A stretch of DNA of 64,000 bases from assembly GCA_002421905.1 (NCBI GenBank), contig DISK01000006.1:42513-106512 (forward strand). Direction: 5' to 3'. Numbering within the stretch: the stretch's first letter is position 1; the number at the start of each line of letters is the position of its first letter. A model generated the notes under the pieces. That model worked only from the letters and a program-made list of their open reading frames with translations. It did no database searches and had not been told where the DNA came from. Below are positions 9,152-17,779 of this stretch, piece after piece. The stretch comes from Micavibrio sp. UBA6212. Its GTDB lineage: Bacteria > Pseudomonadota > Alphaproteobacteria > Micavibrionales > Micavibrionaceae. Made by a program: the position numbers and the translations under genes.

Positions 9152-9541
9152 ATGAAAGATACAGAATTTATCGTTTATGAGGGCGAGGCCTTCACCGTTG
9201 AATGGTATTACGATGCCAAAGGCAACAGCCAGCCGCATGAATTTTATGACGAGCTGGATGAGGATCAAAAAATCCAGTTGCTGAAACTCGTTGAAACCAT
9301 TTGTAAGGCGGGCCAAATCCGAAACAAAACGAAATTCAGGAATGAAGGCGACAAGATTTTCGCATTCAAGCCGAAGCCGAACAGGTTTCTTTGCTTCTTT
9401 GTAGAGGGAAAGAAAATTGTGGTTACAAACGGCTTTACAAAGAAACAGGATAAATTGCCGCCCGCGGAAAAAGAAAGGGCGTTGAACCACAGGGCCGATT
9501 ATCTGGCCCGGACGAAAAAAGGGACGTATTACGATGGCTAA
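9152..9541 (+). CDS. RelE/HigB-like toxin (Gp49 family)
   Basis: This 129-residue protein (from ATG 9152; a TTG at 9122 would add ten residues) has the layout of Gp49/HigB mRNA interferases: FTVEWYYDAKGNSQPHEFYDEL, then a central KLVETICKAG helix and a C-terminal strand pair (FAFKPKPNRFLCFFVEGKKIVVTNGFTKK). It overlaps the HTH antitoxin gene by 8 bp with the toxin first, as in higBA loci. By family knowledge it cleaves ribosome-bound mRNA. No clear ribosome binding site precedes either start. Confidence 0.75.
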   Translation: MKDTEFIVYEGEAFTVEWYYDAKGNSQPHEFYDELDEDQKIQLLKLVETICKAGQIRNKTKFRNEGDKIFAFKPKPNRFLCFFVEGKKIVVTNGFTKKQDKLPPAEKERALNHRADYLARTKKGTYYDG

Positions 9542-9836
9542 GAAAACGATGAGTACATATGAACGGGAAATGCAAAACCCGGAATTCAGAAAAAAATACC
9601 AGAAAGCATACAATGAGTTTGTGCTTTCTGAGTTGATCCTTGCCCTGATGGAAGAAGATGAAACCTCCGTCCGCAAGTTGGCGAAGGCCGTTAATATTTC
9701 CCCTTCCGTTATTCAGAAAATTCGCAGCGGCGAACAAACGGATTTGAAAATGACAAACTTCCTGAATATCGCTAAGGAATTCGGGTACAAGGTTGTGCTT
9801 GAAAAAGGCGATAGCCGGATTGCCCTCCAAGGCTGA
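9534..9836 (+). CDS. HigA-like antitoxin with XRE helix-turn-helix
   Basis: The 100-residue product has an N-terminal helix (YEREMQNPEFRKKYQKAYNEF) and an HTH at about residues 45-70 (SVRKLAKAVNISPSVIQKIRSG), followed by a short strand VVLEKGDSRIAL. It overlaps the toxin gene by 8 bp, so both are translationally coupled. It is expected to bind the toxin and repress the operon. The pair lies about 300 bp inside the proposed right end of element 0 and could stabilise it. Confidence 0.78.
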   Translation: MAKKTMSTYEREMQNPEFRKKYQKAYNEFVLSELILALMEEDETSVRKLAKAVNISPSVIQKIRSGEQTDLKMTNFLNIAKEFGYKVVLEKGDSRIALQG

Positions 9837-10128
9837 TTAGCTCCCTTCACAAAATGCCGTTTCTAGCCCCACTGGTGGCGTGGGGTGGGCCTTTGGATTC
9901 CGGCGCGGCTCCTCTTTGCCGGAATCCGGTTCAAGCCCCATAGTGGTAATTGTACCGGCGACCAATAAAAACCGTTTTCCAATTTCCGGTTTTTGCTTGT
10001 TTGATGCAGGGAAAAATGCAAGATTATCTAACGGAATTATCTAACACCGCATAATTCCCGGTAGACACCCTTTCTAAGACGTTGATTTGGTTAGGTTCTA
10101 GAGCGCAAAAACGCCTTAAACTCGTAAT
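9837..10128. other. Gene-free right end of proposed element 0
   Basis: No gene is seen here. It holds a perfect 10-bp inverted repeat GGATTCCGGC / GCCGGAATCC (9895-9927, 13-nt loop), which could act as a terminator-like structure for the toxin-antitoxin pair although a T-run is absent. It also holds the tandem ATTATCTAAC repeats at 10023-10046 described separately. Confidence 0.5.
10023..10046. repeat. Tandem ATTATCTAAC repeats, possible integrase arm sites
   Basis: ATTATCTAAC occurs at 10023-10032 and 10036-10045 (13-bp period), 83-105 bp left of the tRNA-like core at 10129. Position and form match the arm-type repeats seen inside the right ends of elements 1 and 2. The role is an inference. 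Confidence 0.45.
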
Positions 10129-10176
10129 GCTCATAACCTGAAGGTCGTCAGTTCAAATCTGGCCCCCGCAACCAAT
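10129..10176 (+). other. attachment site: 3' half of an initiator tRNA-fMet gene (left of element 1)
   Basis: The stretch begins at the anticodon loop (GCTCATAACCTG, anticodon CAT) and continues through the variable loop, a fully paired T arm (GTCAG TTCAAAT CTGGC), the 3' acceptor strand CCCCGCA and encoded ACCA. This matches the 3' half of bacterial initiator tRNA. The 5' half is absent: the upstream bases cannot pair with the acceptor, apart from a possible CTCGT remnant. It is therefore a recombination junction and not a working tRNA gene. Confidence 0.8.
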
Positions 10177-10248
10177 AATATCAAGCACTTAGCGCTGATT
10201 TACACACCATTTATTAACCATAATATGCCATAATTTTCGCACAAAAGT

Positions 10249-10268
10249 CTTACACGGTACTTACACGT
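10249..10268. repeat. Integrase 1 arm-type repeats, left end of element 1
   Basis: CTTACACGGTACTTACACGT lies between the left att site and integrase 1. A near-identical pair, CTTACACGGT-TTG-TTACACGT, lies at 32049-32069, just inside the right att site. Paired arm repeats at both ends are expected for a tyrosine-integrase element. Confidence 0.65.
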
Positions 10269-10287
10269 TTTGACGTTTAGGAGAGTT

Positions 10288-11535
10288 ATGATGGATATGG
10301 AGCAAACCCACCCCGTATTAGGCGGCAAGGCCTACATCTATAGACGGCCTGATAGCCAGTTCTGGCAATGCGCCGCTTATCATAAAGGATACAATTACCG
10401 GATATCGACAAAAGAGACGTTTATGCACGAAGCCATTCGTGTTGCCGAAGACTGGTATTTTGATCTTCGTGGCCAGGCGAGTGTAGGGAAGCTGCAACCA
10501 CCCGCACAAAAAGAAATTACCTTTCAGCAAGTGGCTGATCAATTCATCAAAGAATATTCAGTTATCACCGAAGGTCAGCGCAGCCCGCGATGGGTTGAAG
10601 GCCATCTGGGCCGCCTTCGTGTTCATATCCTGCCTTTCCTGGGCAAGCTTCCAGTTTCGGAAGTCACGGGTGCTAAAGTGCAGGAGTACCGTGTCTTTCG
10701 AATGACTCCGAAGGAAGAAAAGAATCCAAATGCAAAAGATAACCGTCCTTTCAAGAATACGCTTCCAGCACCAAAGACTCTTCACAATGAAATTGTGACA
10801 TTAAGACAGGTTCTCAAAACAGCTGTGCGTCATGGCTGGATTACATCCGTTCCCGATCTCTCCATGCCTTACAGGCTATCGGGTAAAGTTTCTCACCGCC
10901 CGTGGTTTTCTCCGGCGGAATATAACCAGCTTTATAAAGCAACGCGCAATAATGCTAAAACTGCGTCCACTAAATTTAAATGGGCAGCGGAACAGCTCCA
11001 TGACTATGTACTCTTCATGGGTAACACAGGACTTCGCCCAGATGAGGCGAAGAATTTGCAGCATCGAGATATAGAGATAGTCGAAGATGCTGCTACTGGT
11101 GAGCGTATCCTCGTTATTGAGGTACGTGGTAAACGCGGTGTTGGCTATTGTAAAAGTACAGCAGGGGCGGTTCGCCCCTATGAGCGGCTTTTAGCAAGAG
11201 CAAAACCTAAAAAAGACGGGCAGGGGAATGACGAATATCCGCAGTTGTCGGATCACGTATTCCCAGGCAGTCATGTCAAAATGTTTGACAATCTGCTTGA
11301 TCGAGAAGGGCTTAAGAATGATCGTGATGGTAAGGCCAGAACATCATATAGCCTAAGGCATACCTATATCTGTATGCGTCTATTAGAAGGCGCGGACATC
11401 TACCAAGTGGCTAAGAATTGCCGCACGAGTGTTGAGATGATCGAGAAACACTATGCTGCGCATTTGAAGAACACGTTGGATGCAGCTGCAATCAATGTGA
11501 AGAGGACGGGTTATTCTCTGGCAAAGAATAATTAA
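10288..11535 (+). CDS. int: Tyrosine recombinase/integrase of element 1
   Basis: This integrase of about 415 residues has an N-terminal SAM-like core-binding domain (about 75-180) and a catalytic domain. The catalytic residues are Arg in GNTGLRPDEAKNL, Arg-His in SYSLRHTYICM (with Tyr where many relatives have the first His) and the nucleophile Tyr in MIEKHYAAHLK. The likely start is ATG 10288 or 10291, after TTAGGAGAG. The gene begins about 110 bp from the tRNA-fMet fragment and the arm repeats, so this is the enzyme that integrates element 1. Confidence 0.92.
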   Translation: MMDMEQTHPVLGGKAYIYRRPDSQFWQCAAYHKGYNYRISTKETFMHEAIRVAEDWYFDLRGQASVGKLQPPAQKEITFQQVADQFIKEYSVITEGQRSPRWVEGHLGRLRVHILPFLGKLPVSEVTGAKVQEYRVFRMTPKEEKNPNAKDNRPFKNTLPAPKTLHNEIVTLRQVLKTAVRHGWITSVPDLSMPYRLSGKVSHRPWFSPAEYNQLYKATRNNAKTASTKFKWAAEQLHDYVLFMGNTGLRPDEAKNLQHRDIEIVEDAATGERILVIEVRGKRGVGYCKSTAGAVRPYERLLARAKPKKDGQGNDEYPQLSDHVFPGSHVKMFDNLLDREGLKNDRDGKARTSYSLRHTYICMRLLEGADIYQVAKNCRTSVEMIEKHYAAHLKNTLDAAAINVKRTGYSLAKNN

Positions 11536-11622
11536 TTTCAGCCGTCACTTAGTCGAGGGGGTAAGTCTCTATTGTGATTGTATAAAAATTTTCTTTCTTA
11601 TTTGTGTCTGAAAATCCTAACA

Positions 11623-14475
11623 TTAAGCGCGACCTTTTAGTGTGGAATAAAGCTGTTCACGCCGTAGAAACGCATCTTTCCCACCATCCAAAATTTCACA
11701 GACATGCTCCTTAATGCCTTGGCGCTCCAAAACCCAAGGTGTTGTATCGTCAAAGAAGCTGAGTTCAAGGCCTCCATACACATATTCAAATCTGAATTCT
11801 CTGTTGTCTTGATTTGATTCCTGGCCTGTTTGATTGGCAACAATGACGTATTCACTATCGCCACCGACAACGACATTAGGATTGTGTGTGACAACGATAA
11901 TTTGACGTGCTTGCTTTTTCGATTTTAAGTATGTGGCAAGTCCTTCATAAATTGAACGGTTGTCGAGATCGTCTTCGGGCTGATCTAAAATAATTGGGTG
12001 TTCGCTAGAATCTAATTCAACAATAATTCTCAGTAAGGCAAGCGCACGTTTTCCTGGAGACATAATGCGGAAAGAGTCGCCACGTAACATTAAATCGTAA
12101 TTGAGGTAGAAGGCGTTACCCAATACCTCCTGCAAGACGCCGGAAAGGTTAAACTCACCTTTAAATTCCAGTTTCTCTTCGATGGACTGTTTTACCAGCA
12201 ACGCGACTGCTTTTCTGTATCCTTCGATATCAGTGTCCTTCGGCTCTGGAGCTTGCACAATCTCTCGAATTTCTGAATTGCTCTGATATTTTATCCGGTC
12301 TTTTAGCAGGGTTTGAATATGAGTGCTTTTGACGTATGATTTAATATCAATATTAAGCTGGTCGTCACCTCGTGAAACTGGGTGATCTGTCATTACCTGC
12401 ATAACGGCTCCAGCCAGTGCCAAGCGTTTGTCAATAAATTCATTAATAACTTCGGCTGAAGAAACTATCTTTGCCTTTACATTGTCAATTTCAGTTTCTA
12501 GCGCAAGAACCGCGAGAAGCTTTTCATTCTCAATTTTGACAGCGGCAGCCATTTCACGCAAAGGGGCTGATTTTGCTATTTTATCAAGAATTGGCTTTAG
12601 CTCTGGCTCTAGTTTAGCAATCTCTACTGTTACGGAGGCTAGCGCAGCAACGTACTTGGCTTTGATCGGTTCAAGAGCGGCTAAAGTTTCGCTACGAAAC
12701 TTGGCCATGAGAGGGTTTAATAAAGCCGTGACTTCTGCGTTTAGCTCTTCTGAGCTGTTCTCCATTAACTCCGGCACAGTAGAATAAATCGTTAAATCTT
12801 CTTTCAATTGCTCAAGAGTTACTGCGGCTAAGACTGCGATATCAGATTGAATTGAGGTCTGCGTTTCCTTAAGTCCTGTCAGTTGCTCCGATAGTGACGC
12901 ATGTTTAGCTATTTCTTCCTCGGTTAAATCGTATGCCTTTTTAGCGACATCAAACTCCCCTTGAAGTTTCGCAATGTTTGCTCTTACGTCTGCGGACTTG
13001 CCCTTTTCGCCTGTTCTATGTCTGGCTTCGCGCAAGTCTCTTAAAGCATTTTCAAAAATGGTGGCGGCATTAGCAATTTCGCCATCGAGTGTTTGAAGTC
13101 CGCCGCGGTAAGCATCAAATGCACGACGGTAATTTTCGTTTTGCGCGAGGACGACACGGATTATTTTATTGAGTTCTTTATTCCCGACGCCGTGATCGTT
13201 TACGTTGGAATTAAGGTAGTGCTGAGAGAAATAGGTAACCTTTCGTGATTCGGCATTTTTTAATGACGTTATCGCCCCGTCTTTCCATTTTACTTCAAAA
13301 TCTAGATCAGGAATTTCAGTGTGAAGCCATGCAAGATTGTCTATATGTCCACCACCTGACTTTGGTGGGCTGCGCCGCTGATATTCTAAAATATCAGCGG
13401 ATTTTACAATGAGTCCAGCCAACAGACTTTTTCCAGTTGATTTCCCGCCGATGATGGAGTTGAGGTATGACCCTAATTGTATATCATTGTCGGTAAAAAT
13501 TTTGCCTGCGTTTGTGAATCGAATTGACTCAATCACCTGATAAGGAGCTTTTTTATCCGGGTTTGTTTCACTTACAGATATCCTTGTTTCAGGCTCAAAC
13601 AAAATCTGCTTGAGTCCATCAAACGTGGCCTCTGCCTTGATCCATGTAAAACAATTACCGATACGATCTTTTTGCGTAGAGCCACTAAAATAATGAGCAT
13701 CACTACAATCTAGAAGTAAGGCGTTGACGTTTTGTGATATGAGCGATTGCTGTGCTCTGTCATATTGATCGATACTGTCAACAGCAAGAAACACAATATC
13801 TGTCTGATTAATAATAGTTCGTTTGTCGGCAGCGCCGCCGCCATCCCAACGATAAGATTCCCATTCACTCTTACCGATTGCCGTAACGACCTTCCCTTGG
13901 AAAGGAGTGTAATTTAGAATTTCCTTCAGCTTTTCATAGTCCACGTTAAAGTTATCAAACCCAACATCCCAATCACTTTTTGCTTGAAGGGTAGTATTAG
14001 CTGGACTTTGTGCCTTAACTTGTTTTCCGAGCTCTTGGAATGACTGTTCGCTGATTATACCGTTCCAGGTAGGGTGTTTTGTTCCAGTTTCTAATGTGTA
14101 GCTGGCAGAGAGTGCGGGGAAAAACTGGGTTTCGATTTGTGCCAGATCAACTTTATCTGAAAAAATGACGTGATAATTAAGTCTTTTTGTTTGTCCTTCG
14201 CCCACAAGGCGATTTAGGCGGAACTCAATTACTGGCAAGATGCAGTCAATTTTATTAAGCCTGCCATTCTGTTTTTCTTGAAGAACTCGCTTATACCCTT
14301 CAATAGTGAGATAATCATTTATGCCAATAACTTTGAATTCGGGTGGAAGTGCTTCAAGTTCTGTGATGAACTGTTCCCACACCTTCGGGGCATTCCTGTC
14401 ACCGTACTGGTGAAAAAAGGAGGCGGGGGTGTGAATATGTAGGTCACATTTAATCCAATTAGAGCCGTGCTTCAT
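11623..14475 (-). CDS. PHP-domain AAA/SMC-like ATPase (TrlF-like)
   Basis: This 950-residue protein has an N-terminal PHP metal-dependent phosphoesterase-like domain (CDLHIHTPAS at about residue 10, a later CSDAHYF) fused to an SMC/RecN-like ATPase. The ATPase has Walker A IIGGKSTGKSLLAG near residue 340, a long central coiled coil, an ABC-type signature region (SPGKRALALL), Walker B HPIILDQPEDDLDN and the H-loop QIIVVTHNPNVVVG. The start codon overlaps the stop of the methyltransferase gene by 4 bp (ATGA), so the two are coupled. Such fusions occur beside restriction genes and are thought to help in DNA defence. The exact activity is not known to me. Confidence 0.8.
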   Translation of the reverse strand: MKHGSNWIKCDLHIHTPASFFHQYGDRNAPKVWEQFITELEALPPEFKVIGINDYLTIEGYKRVLQEKQNGRLNKIDCILPVIEFRLNRLVGEGQTKRLNYHVIFSDKVDLAQIETQFFPALSASYTLETGTKHPTWNGIISEQSFQELGKQVKAQSPANTTLQAKSDWDVGFDNFNVDYEKLKEILNYTPFQGKVVTAIGKSEWESYRWDGGGAADKRTIINQTDIVFLAVDSIDQYDRAQQSLISQNVNALLLDCSDAHYFSGSTQKDRIGNCFTWIKAEATFDGLKQILFEPETRISVSETNPDKKAPYQVIESIRFTNAGKIFTDNDIQLGSYLNSIIGGKSTGKSLLAGLIVKSADILEYQRRSPPKSGGGHIDNLAWLHTEIPDLDFEVKWKDGAITSLKNAESRKVTYFSQHYLNSNVNDHGVGNKELNKIIRVVLAQNENYRRAFDAYRGGLQTLDGEIANAATIFENALRDLREARHRTGEKGKSADVRANIAKLQGEFDVAKKAYDLTEEEIAKHASLSEQLTGLKETQTSIQSDIAVLAAVTLEQLKEDLTIYSTVPELMENSSEELNAEVTALLNPLMAKFRSETLAALEPIKAKYVAALASVTVEIAKLEPELKPILDKIAKSAPLREMAAAVKIENEKLLAVLALETEIDNVKAKIVSSAEVINEFIDKRLALAGAVMQVMTDHPVSRGDDQLNIDIKSYVKSTHIQTLLKDRIKYQSNSEIREIVQAPEPKDTDIEGYRKAVALLVKQSIEEKLEFKGEFNLSGVLQEVLGNAFYLNYDLMLRGDSFRIMSPGKRALALLRIIVELDSSEHPIILDQPEDDLDNRSIYEGLATYLKSKKQARQIIVVTHNPNVVVGGDSEYVIVANQTGQESNQDNREFRFEYVYGGLELSFFDDTTPWVLERQGIKEHVCEILDGGKDAFLRREQLYSTLKGRA

Positions 14476-17246
14476 GATTTTGCCTTTCTCTTGCCTTTTC
14501 CAGCAGAGATAAGGGGTGCTGAAAGGCGCTGATATTCACTAAATAGAAACTCTACTCGCTCACGTTCGGAGTGAAATGGCTGTTTACGGTAAGCCAAATC
14601 AACAGCCTTATCTAAAGCTTGATGTGCTTTTTGTAAGGCAACAGGCATTGTTATAGGGTCGTACAAATCAGCTAAGGTAGATAAAGGAAATAGTAGGCGG
14701 GCATCAAGTACGGCTTGAGCTCTATCTTCAATTGATTTTATAGATGCTGAAGTGGGCTGTTCCGGCCAAGGGAAGTTATTATAAACAAGCGTATTAGAAT
14801 AGCTGTAGTCACTCTTCAGCCGACCACAGACGTAACGCATCCAGTCCATATGCATCATCGAAGTTAATACTCCAAAATGGTATAGACTGGCGTTGGGTAC
14901 AAACTGAATTTTATTACTACAAATTACATCCTTACTCAAAAATGCAATCGGTATATAAGTGCGTCTTTCTGAGGATACTTCTGGGATGGCAAGATAATCA
15001 GAGTTTGGCTGTGAGATTTGCCTAAATAAAGTTGGAGTAGCAGCGTACTTTCTGGTTGAAGGTGCTTTGCTTTTAAGGCGCTCCTCCTGAACGGCGGCAA
15101 TACGCTTACTTACTAATGGTAATTTTCTAAGTTCACTTGGCTCAGCATCTTTAAGCCAAAGACAGTAACGCTCTAATCCATTAATAAAGTCTCCTCCGCT
15201 CATGTAGCGGCGAATGTATTTTTTGCTTTCAGGTTCCGCGCTAATCAATTCCATACGCTCTTCTGGCGATAATATGAAGTGCCCCCCATCTGTTGGTTTA
15301 TTGCCCCATTGCATTTTGGGTACATTGCATATCGGAAGTGTACGAGTTTGGACGACGATACTTGGAGCATCCACTAGATAGGGGCTGATATTTTTTGCGG
15401 CAACACGATGCGGATCACTTGTTATCGTTTCATATTCATAAAGGAATTTGCTTTCAGTGCTTTTTGCTGCGAACCCTATGATAACTGCATGGACGGCGGC
15501 TACTTTCATTCCTTTCGCTTTCTTTTCATCAATTGTCCATTTAAACGTACGATGAGCGAAATGGATCTCGATGCCGTATCTATCTATCAAGGGCGGCCAC
15601 AATATTCCTGCTTGTTCGCCTTGTGTAATTGAATTTGTTGACACAAACGCAACTTTTACTTTGGTTCCTTTGATAAACTGAGCCGCTTTTACATACCAAT
15701 TACAAACATAGTCGAGGACACCTTGAGCGCTAATATCATGCATCACAGCTTGCTGTTCTAACTTTTGAGCCTCAGATTGATAGTGGTGGCCAACAAAAGG
15801 TGGATTGCCGAGCATAAATGTTAAGTTTGCTGAGCTTATTACAGATTCCCAATTTAAGGTTAGCGCATTTCCATGTGTAATATGTGCTGATTTCTCTAAA
15901 GGCAGCCTTATAAAAGATTGGCCAAAAGTTTCTGACAGGCGCATGTTCATTTGATGATCGACTAACCACATGGCTGCTTCGGCAATGTGTGCGGCGAATT
16001 CTTCAATCTCTATGCCGAAAAACTGGTCGACATCAACCTTTGAAAGCTGTTTTACGTCAAGGGAGAGCTGACGAGTGGGATGAAGTTGCTTAAGAACTTC
16101 AATTTCCAGTACCCTCAATTCTCGATAGGCTAAAATCAGAAAGTTGCCGCATCCGCAAGCGGGATCAAAAAATGTAAGAGTGCCTAACTTAGTATGAAAC
16201 TTTTCAAGCTGGGATTTTCGCTGCGTTGATTTGCTGTCTCGAATTTTTTCAAATTCTTCTCTTAAATCATCAAGAAATAATGGATGGATAGTTTTAAGAA
16301 TATTGCGCTCACTTGTATAGTGAGCGCCACCCTTGCGTTGTTCTTCAGGCAGCATAACCATTTGGAACAGCGAACCAAACAATGCTGGCGATACTTTGCT
16401 CCATTTAAAACGGCAGCACTGTAATAATGCCTGTCTCATGGGCGCATCAAAGCTGGGTGTCCGAATAAGACCGGCAAAAAGCTTTCCGTTTACATGAGGG
16501 AAGCGACTTAAATCTTCATCTAATGTTTTCTGGCGCTGCTTCGGTGCTGTATCTAGAACTTCAAATAGGTGGATTAGATTAGAACCTAAGTCACGTCCAT
16601 CTTCGCTTGTTTTATTCTCGATGTAGTAAAGGAAGCTATCTGGTTCAAAGATACCTGTATCGTCTGCAAATAAGCAGAACATTAAACGTACAAGAAGCTT
16701 TTCTAGGTCTTGCCCGGTATAGCCGCTTTCCTCAAGCCTCTCATGTAGATTACCCATGAGGGTAGCGGCCTCAATATTAACTTCTGGCTGATCTTTGTAT
16801 TGCTCTAGATGATAGCCGGCAACAAAGCCAAAGATCTTTATATGCTCTGCGAGCTGTGAGAGCGGAAATTTATATTCTTCTCTTGTTTCAAGGTCGATCA
16901 TCTCGAAATTTTGAAAATCTGAGAGCAAAATATAACGAGGTTTCTCCAGCTCCTTTAATTGTAAAAAATAATCTGTTGCTTGTGTACGAGCATTCTCCAA
17001 GCTCCGTCCTGCTGATTTTTGTTCAATAAGCAACTGTCCCGGCCAGAAGAGATCAATGAAACCTTGCTTGTCGTTTAATTTTTTTACTTTTTGCTCGTAT
17101 ATGGCAACATCTCTGCGTCTTCTGCCAAAAACTTCAAAGAACTCGTTATAAAAGGTTTGAGTTTGCCCTTTCTCATAGTGGGCATCTTTCCAGTCTTCTG
17201 AGAAGCGGGCTGCACGAGCGCGAATTTCATTCCAACTTAACGGCAT
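14472..17246 (-). CDS. MmeI-like single-chain restriction-modification enzyme
   Basis: The 924-residue protein is close to MmeI in length and layout. The N-terminal nuclease has the MmeI pattern D-X9-EXK (IDLFWPGQLLIEQK, about residues 68-81). A helical spacer follows, then an adenine-specific methyltransferase with the SAM motif FFDPACGCGNFLILAY (about 355), catalytic motif MLGNPPFVGHHY (about 480) and a C-terminal target-recognition part. It would methylate one strand and cut at a fixed distance from its site. It is preceded by a small HTH gene (TAATG overlap) and coupled to the PHP-ATPase. The recognition site cannot be deduced. Confidence 0.85.
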   Translation of the reverse strand: MPLSWNEIRARAARFSEDWKDAHYEKGQTQTFYNEFFEVFGRRRRDVAIYEQKVKKLNDKQGFIDLFWPGQLLIEQKSAGRSLENARTQATDYFLQLKELEKPRYILLSDFQNFEMIDLETREEYKFPLSQLAEHIKIFGFVAGYHLEQYKDQPEVNIEAATLMGNLHERLEESGYTGQDLEKLLVRLMFCLFADDTGIFEPDSFLYYIENKTSEDGRDLGSNLIHLFEVLDTAPKQRQKTLDEDLSRFPHVNGKLFAGLIRTPSFDAPMRQALLQCCRFKWSKVSPALFGSLFQMVMLPEEQRKGGAHYTSERNILKTIHPLFLDDLREEFEKIRDSKSTQRKSQLEKFHTKLGTLTFFDPACGCGNFLILAYRELRVLEIEVLKQLHPTRQLSLDVKQLSKVDVDQFFGIEIEEFAAHIAEAAMWLVDHQMNMRLSETFGQSFIRLPLEKSAHITHGNALTLNWESVISSANLTFMLGNPPFVGHHYQSEAQKLEQQAVMHDISAQGVLDYVCNWYVKAAQFIKGTKVKVAFVSTNSITQGEQAGILWPPLIDRYGIEIHFAHRTFKWTIDEKKAKGMKVAAVHAVIIGFAAKSTESKFLYEYETITSDPHRVAAKNISPYLVDAPSIVVQTRTLPICNVPKMQWGNKPTDGGHFILSPEERMELISAEPESKKYIRRYMSGGDFINGLERYCLWLKDAEPSELRKLPLVSKRIAAVQEERLKSKAPSTRKYAATPTLFRQISQPNSDYLAIPEVSSERRTYIPIAFLSKDVICSNKIQFVPNASLYHFGVLTSMMHMDWMRYVCGRLKSDYSYSNTLVYNNFPWPEQPTSASIKSIEDRAQAVLDARLLFPLSTLADLYDPITMPVALQKAHQALDKAVDLAYRKQPFHSERERVEFLFSEYQRLSAPLISAGKGKRKAKS

Positions 17247-17419
17247 TATTTGCTCTCCTGCACTTTAATCCACTTATCAATCTCGCTTTTGCGGAAACGC
17301 CATGCGCCGCCAACTTTGAAGCCGGGCACTGTGCCTTCGGCCACCAAACGGTAAAGCGTCTTCTCTGCCATTTTTAGATAGGCAGCTAATTCGCGGATTG
17401 TGATGACATCCGTTTGCAA
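17246..17419 (-). CDS. Small AlpA/excisionase-type HTH protein, TTG start
   Basis: This 57-residue protein has a winged HTH of the excisionase/HTH_17 type: VITIRELAAYLKMAEKTLYR followed by VPGFKVGGAWRFRKSEIDKWI. The only in-frame start before an upstream stop is TTG at 17419, preceded on the minus strand by a GGGGGA ribosome binding site. Its stop overlaps the start of the MmeI-like gene (TAATG). It may control this restriction operon or serve as recombination directionality factor. It is strongly similar to the HTH gene at 60003 (EKTTYRYAAEGQIPGFKVGGNWRF). Confidence 0.8.
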   Translation of the reverse strand: MQTDVITIRELAAYLKMAEKTLYRLVAEGTVPGFKVGGAWRFRKSEIDKWIKVQESK

Positions 17420-17650
17420 GGAATCCCCCGATGTGAATTGTTAGTGAGAAAATAGAGGAAAGTTGGGCTGATTGCAATAAGGCCAAAATAGATAACCACA
17501 TGTTTTATTTAGATAATCTGATGATTTCTTTTGTTTCACTAAGCGAATAAAGCTTCTTTTCTTTGTTTTTATTTCTGTTATTTAGAGGGCTGGGGCGGCC
17601 AAATTGGTAAAAGCCCTAGTTCCTGTGATATCCTAAAAGTAAGAACCTAA
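17420..17650. other. Gene-free AT-rich region between restriction operon and oriT
   Basis: No gene is seen in this stretch. It should hold the leftward promoter of the HTH/restriction operon. A GGGGCGGCC motif at about 17592-17600 recurs at about 31801 and 31978 near the right end of the element, with no role that I can name. Confidence 0.4.
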
Positions 17651-17678
17651 AGAGCGCACTTACGCAAACTCCGTTTGC
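17651..17678 (-). other. oriT: Putative MobQ-type oriT with nic site
   Basis: On the minus strand the hairpin GCAAAC-GGA-GTTTGC is followed directly by GTAAGTGCGCTCT. This is the arrangement of IncQ/MobQ transfer origins, where an inverted repeat precedes a (T)AA(G/A)TGCGCCCT nick region. The site lies about 100 bp upstream of the MobQ relaxase gene, as usual. By analogy the nick would fall between 17654 and 17655 on the minus strand. The match is to a remembered consensus and was not verified by alignment. Confidence 0.7.
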
Positions 17679-17779
17679 AGCGCTTTTTTTGAAGCTCATA
17701 AAGAGCGCCGATCATGCCTAAAAAGCCCGAATCAGCGCCATAAATCGGGTACTGGATCACAAAACAGGGTGTGTGATCG

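Noticed and set aside
9895..9960. A tRNA-like structure around the 10-bp hairpin and GGTTCAAGCCCC
   Set aside because: The T-arm-like bases do not pair into a T stem and no acceptor stem can be formed; it is left as a hairpin.
10081..10176. A complete tRNA-fMet gene at the left att site
   Set aside because: Only the 3' half is present; upstream bases do not pair with the acceptor or anticodon stems, so it is a junction remnant.
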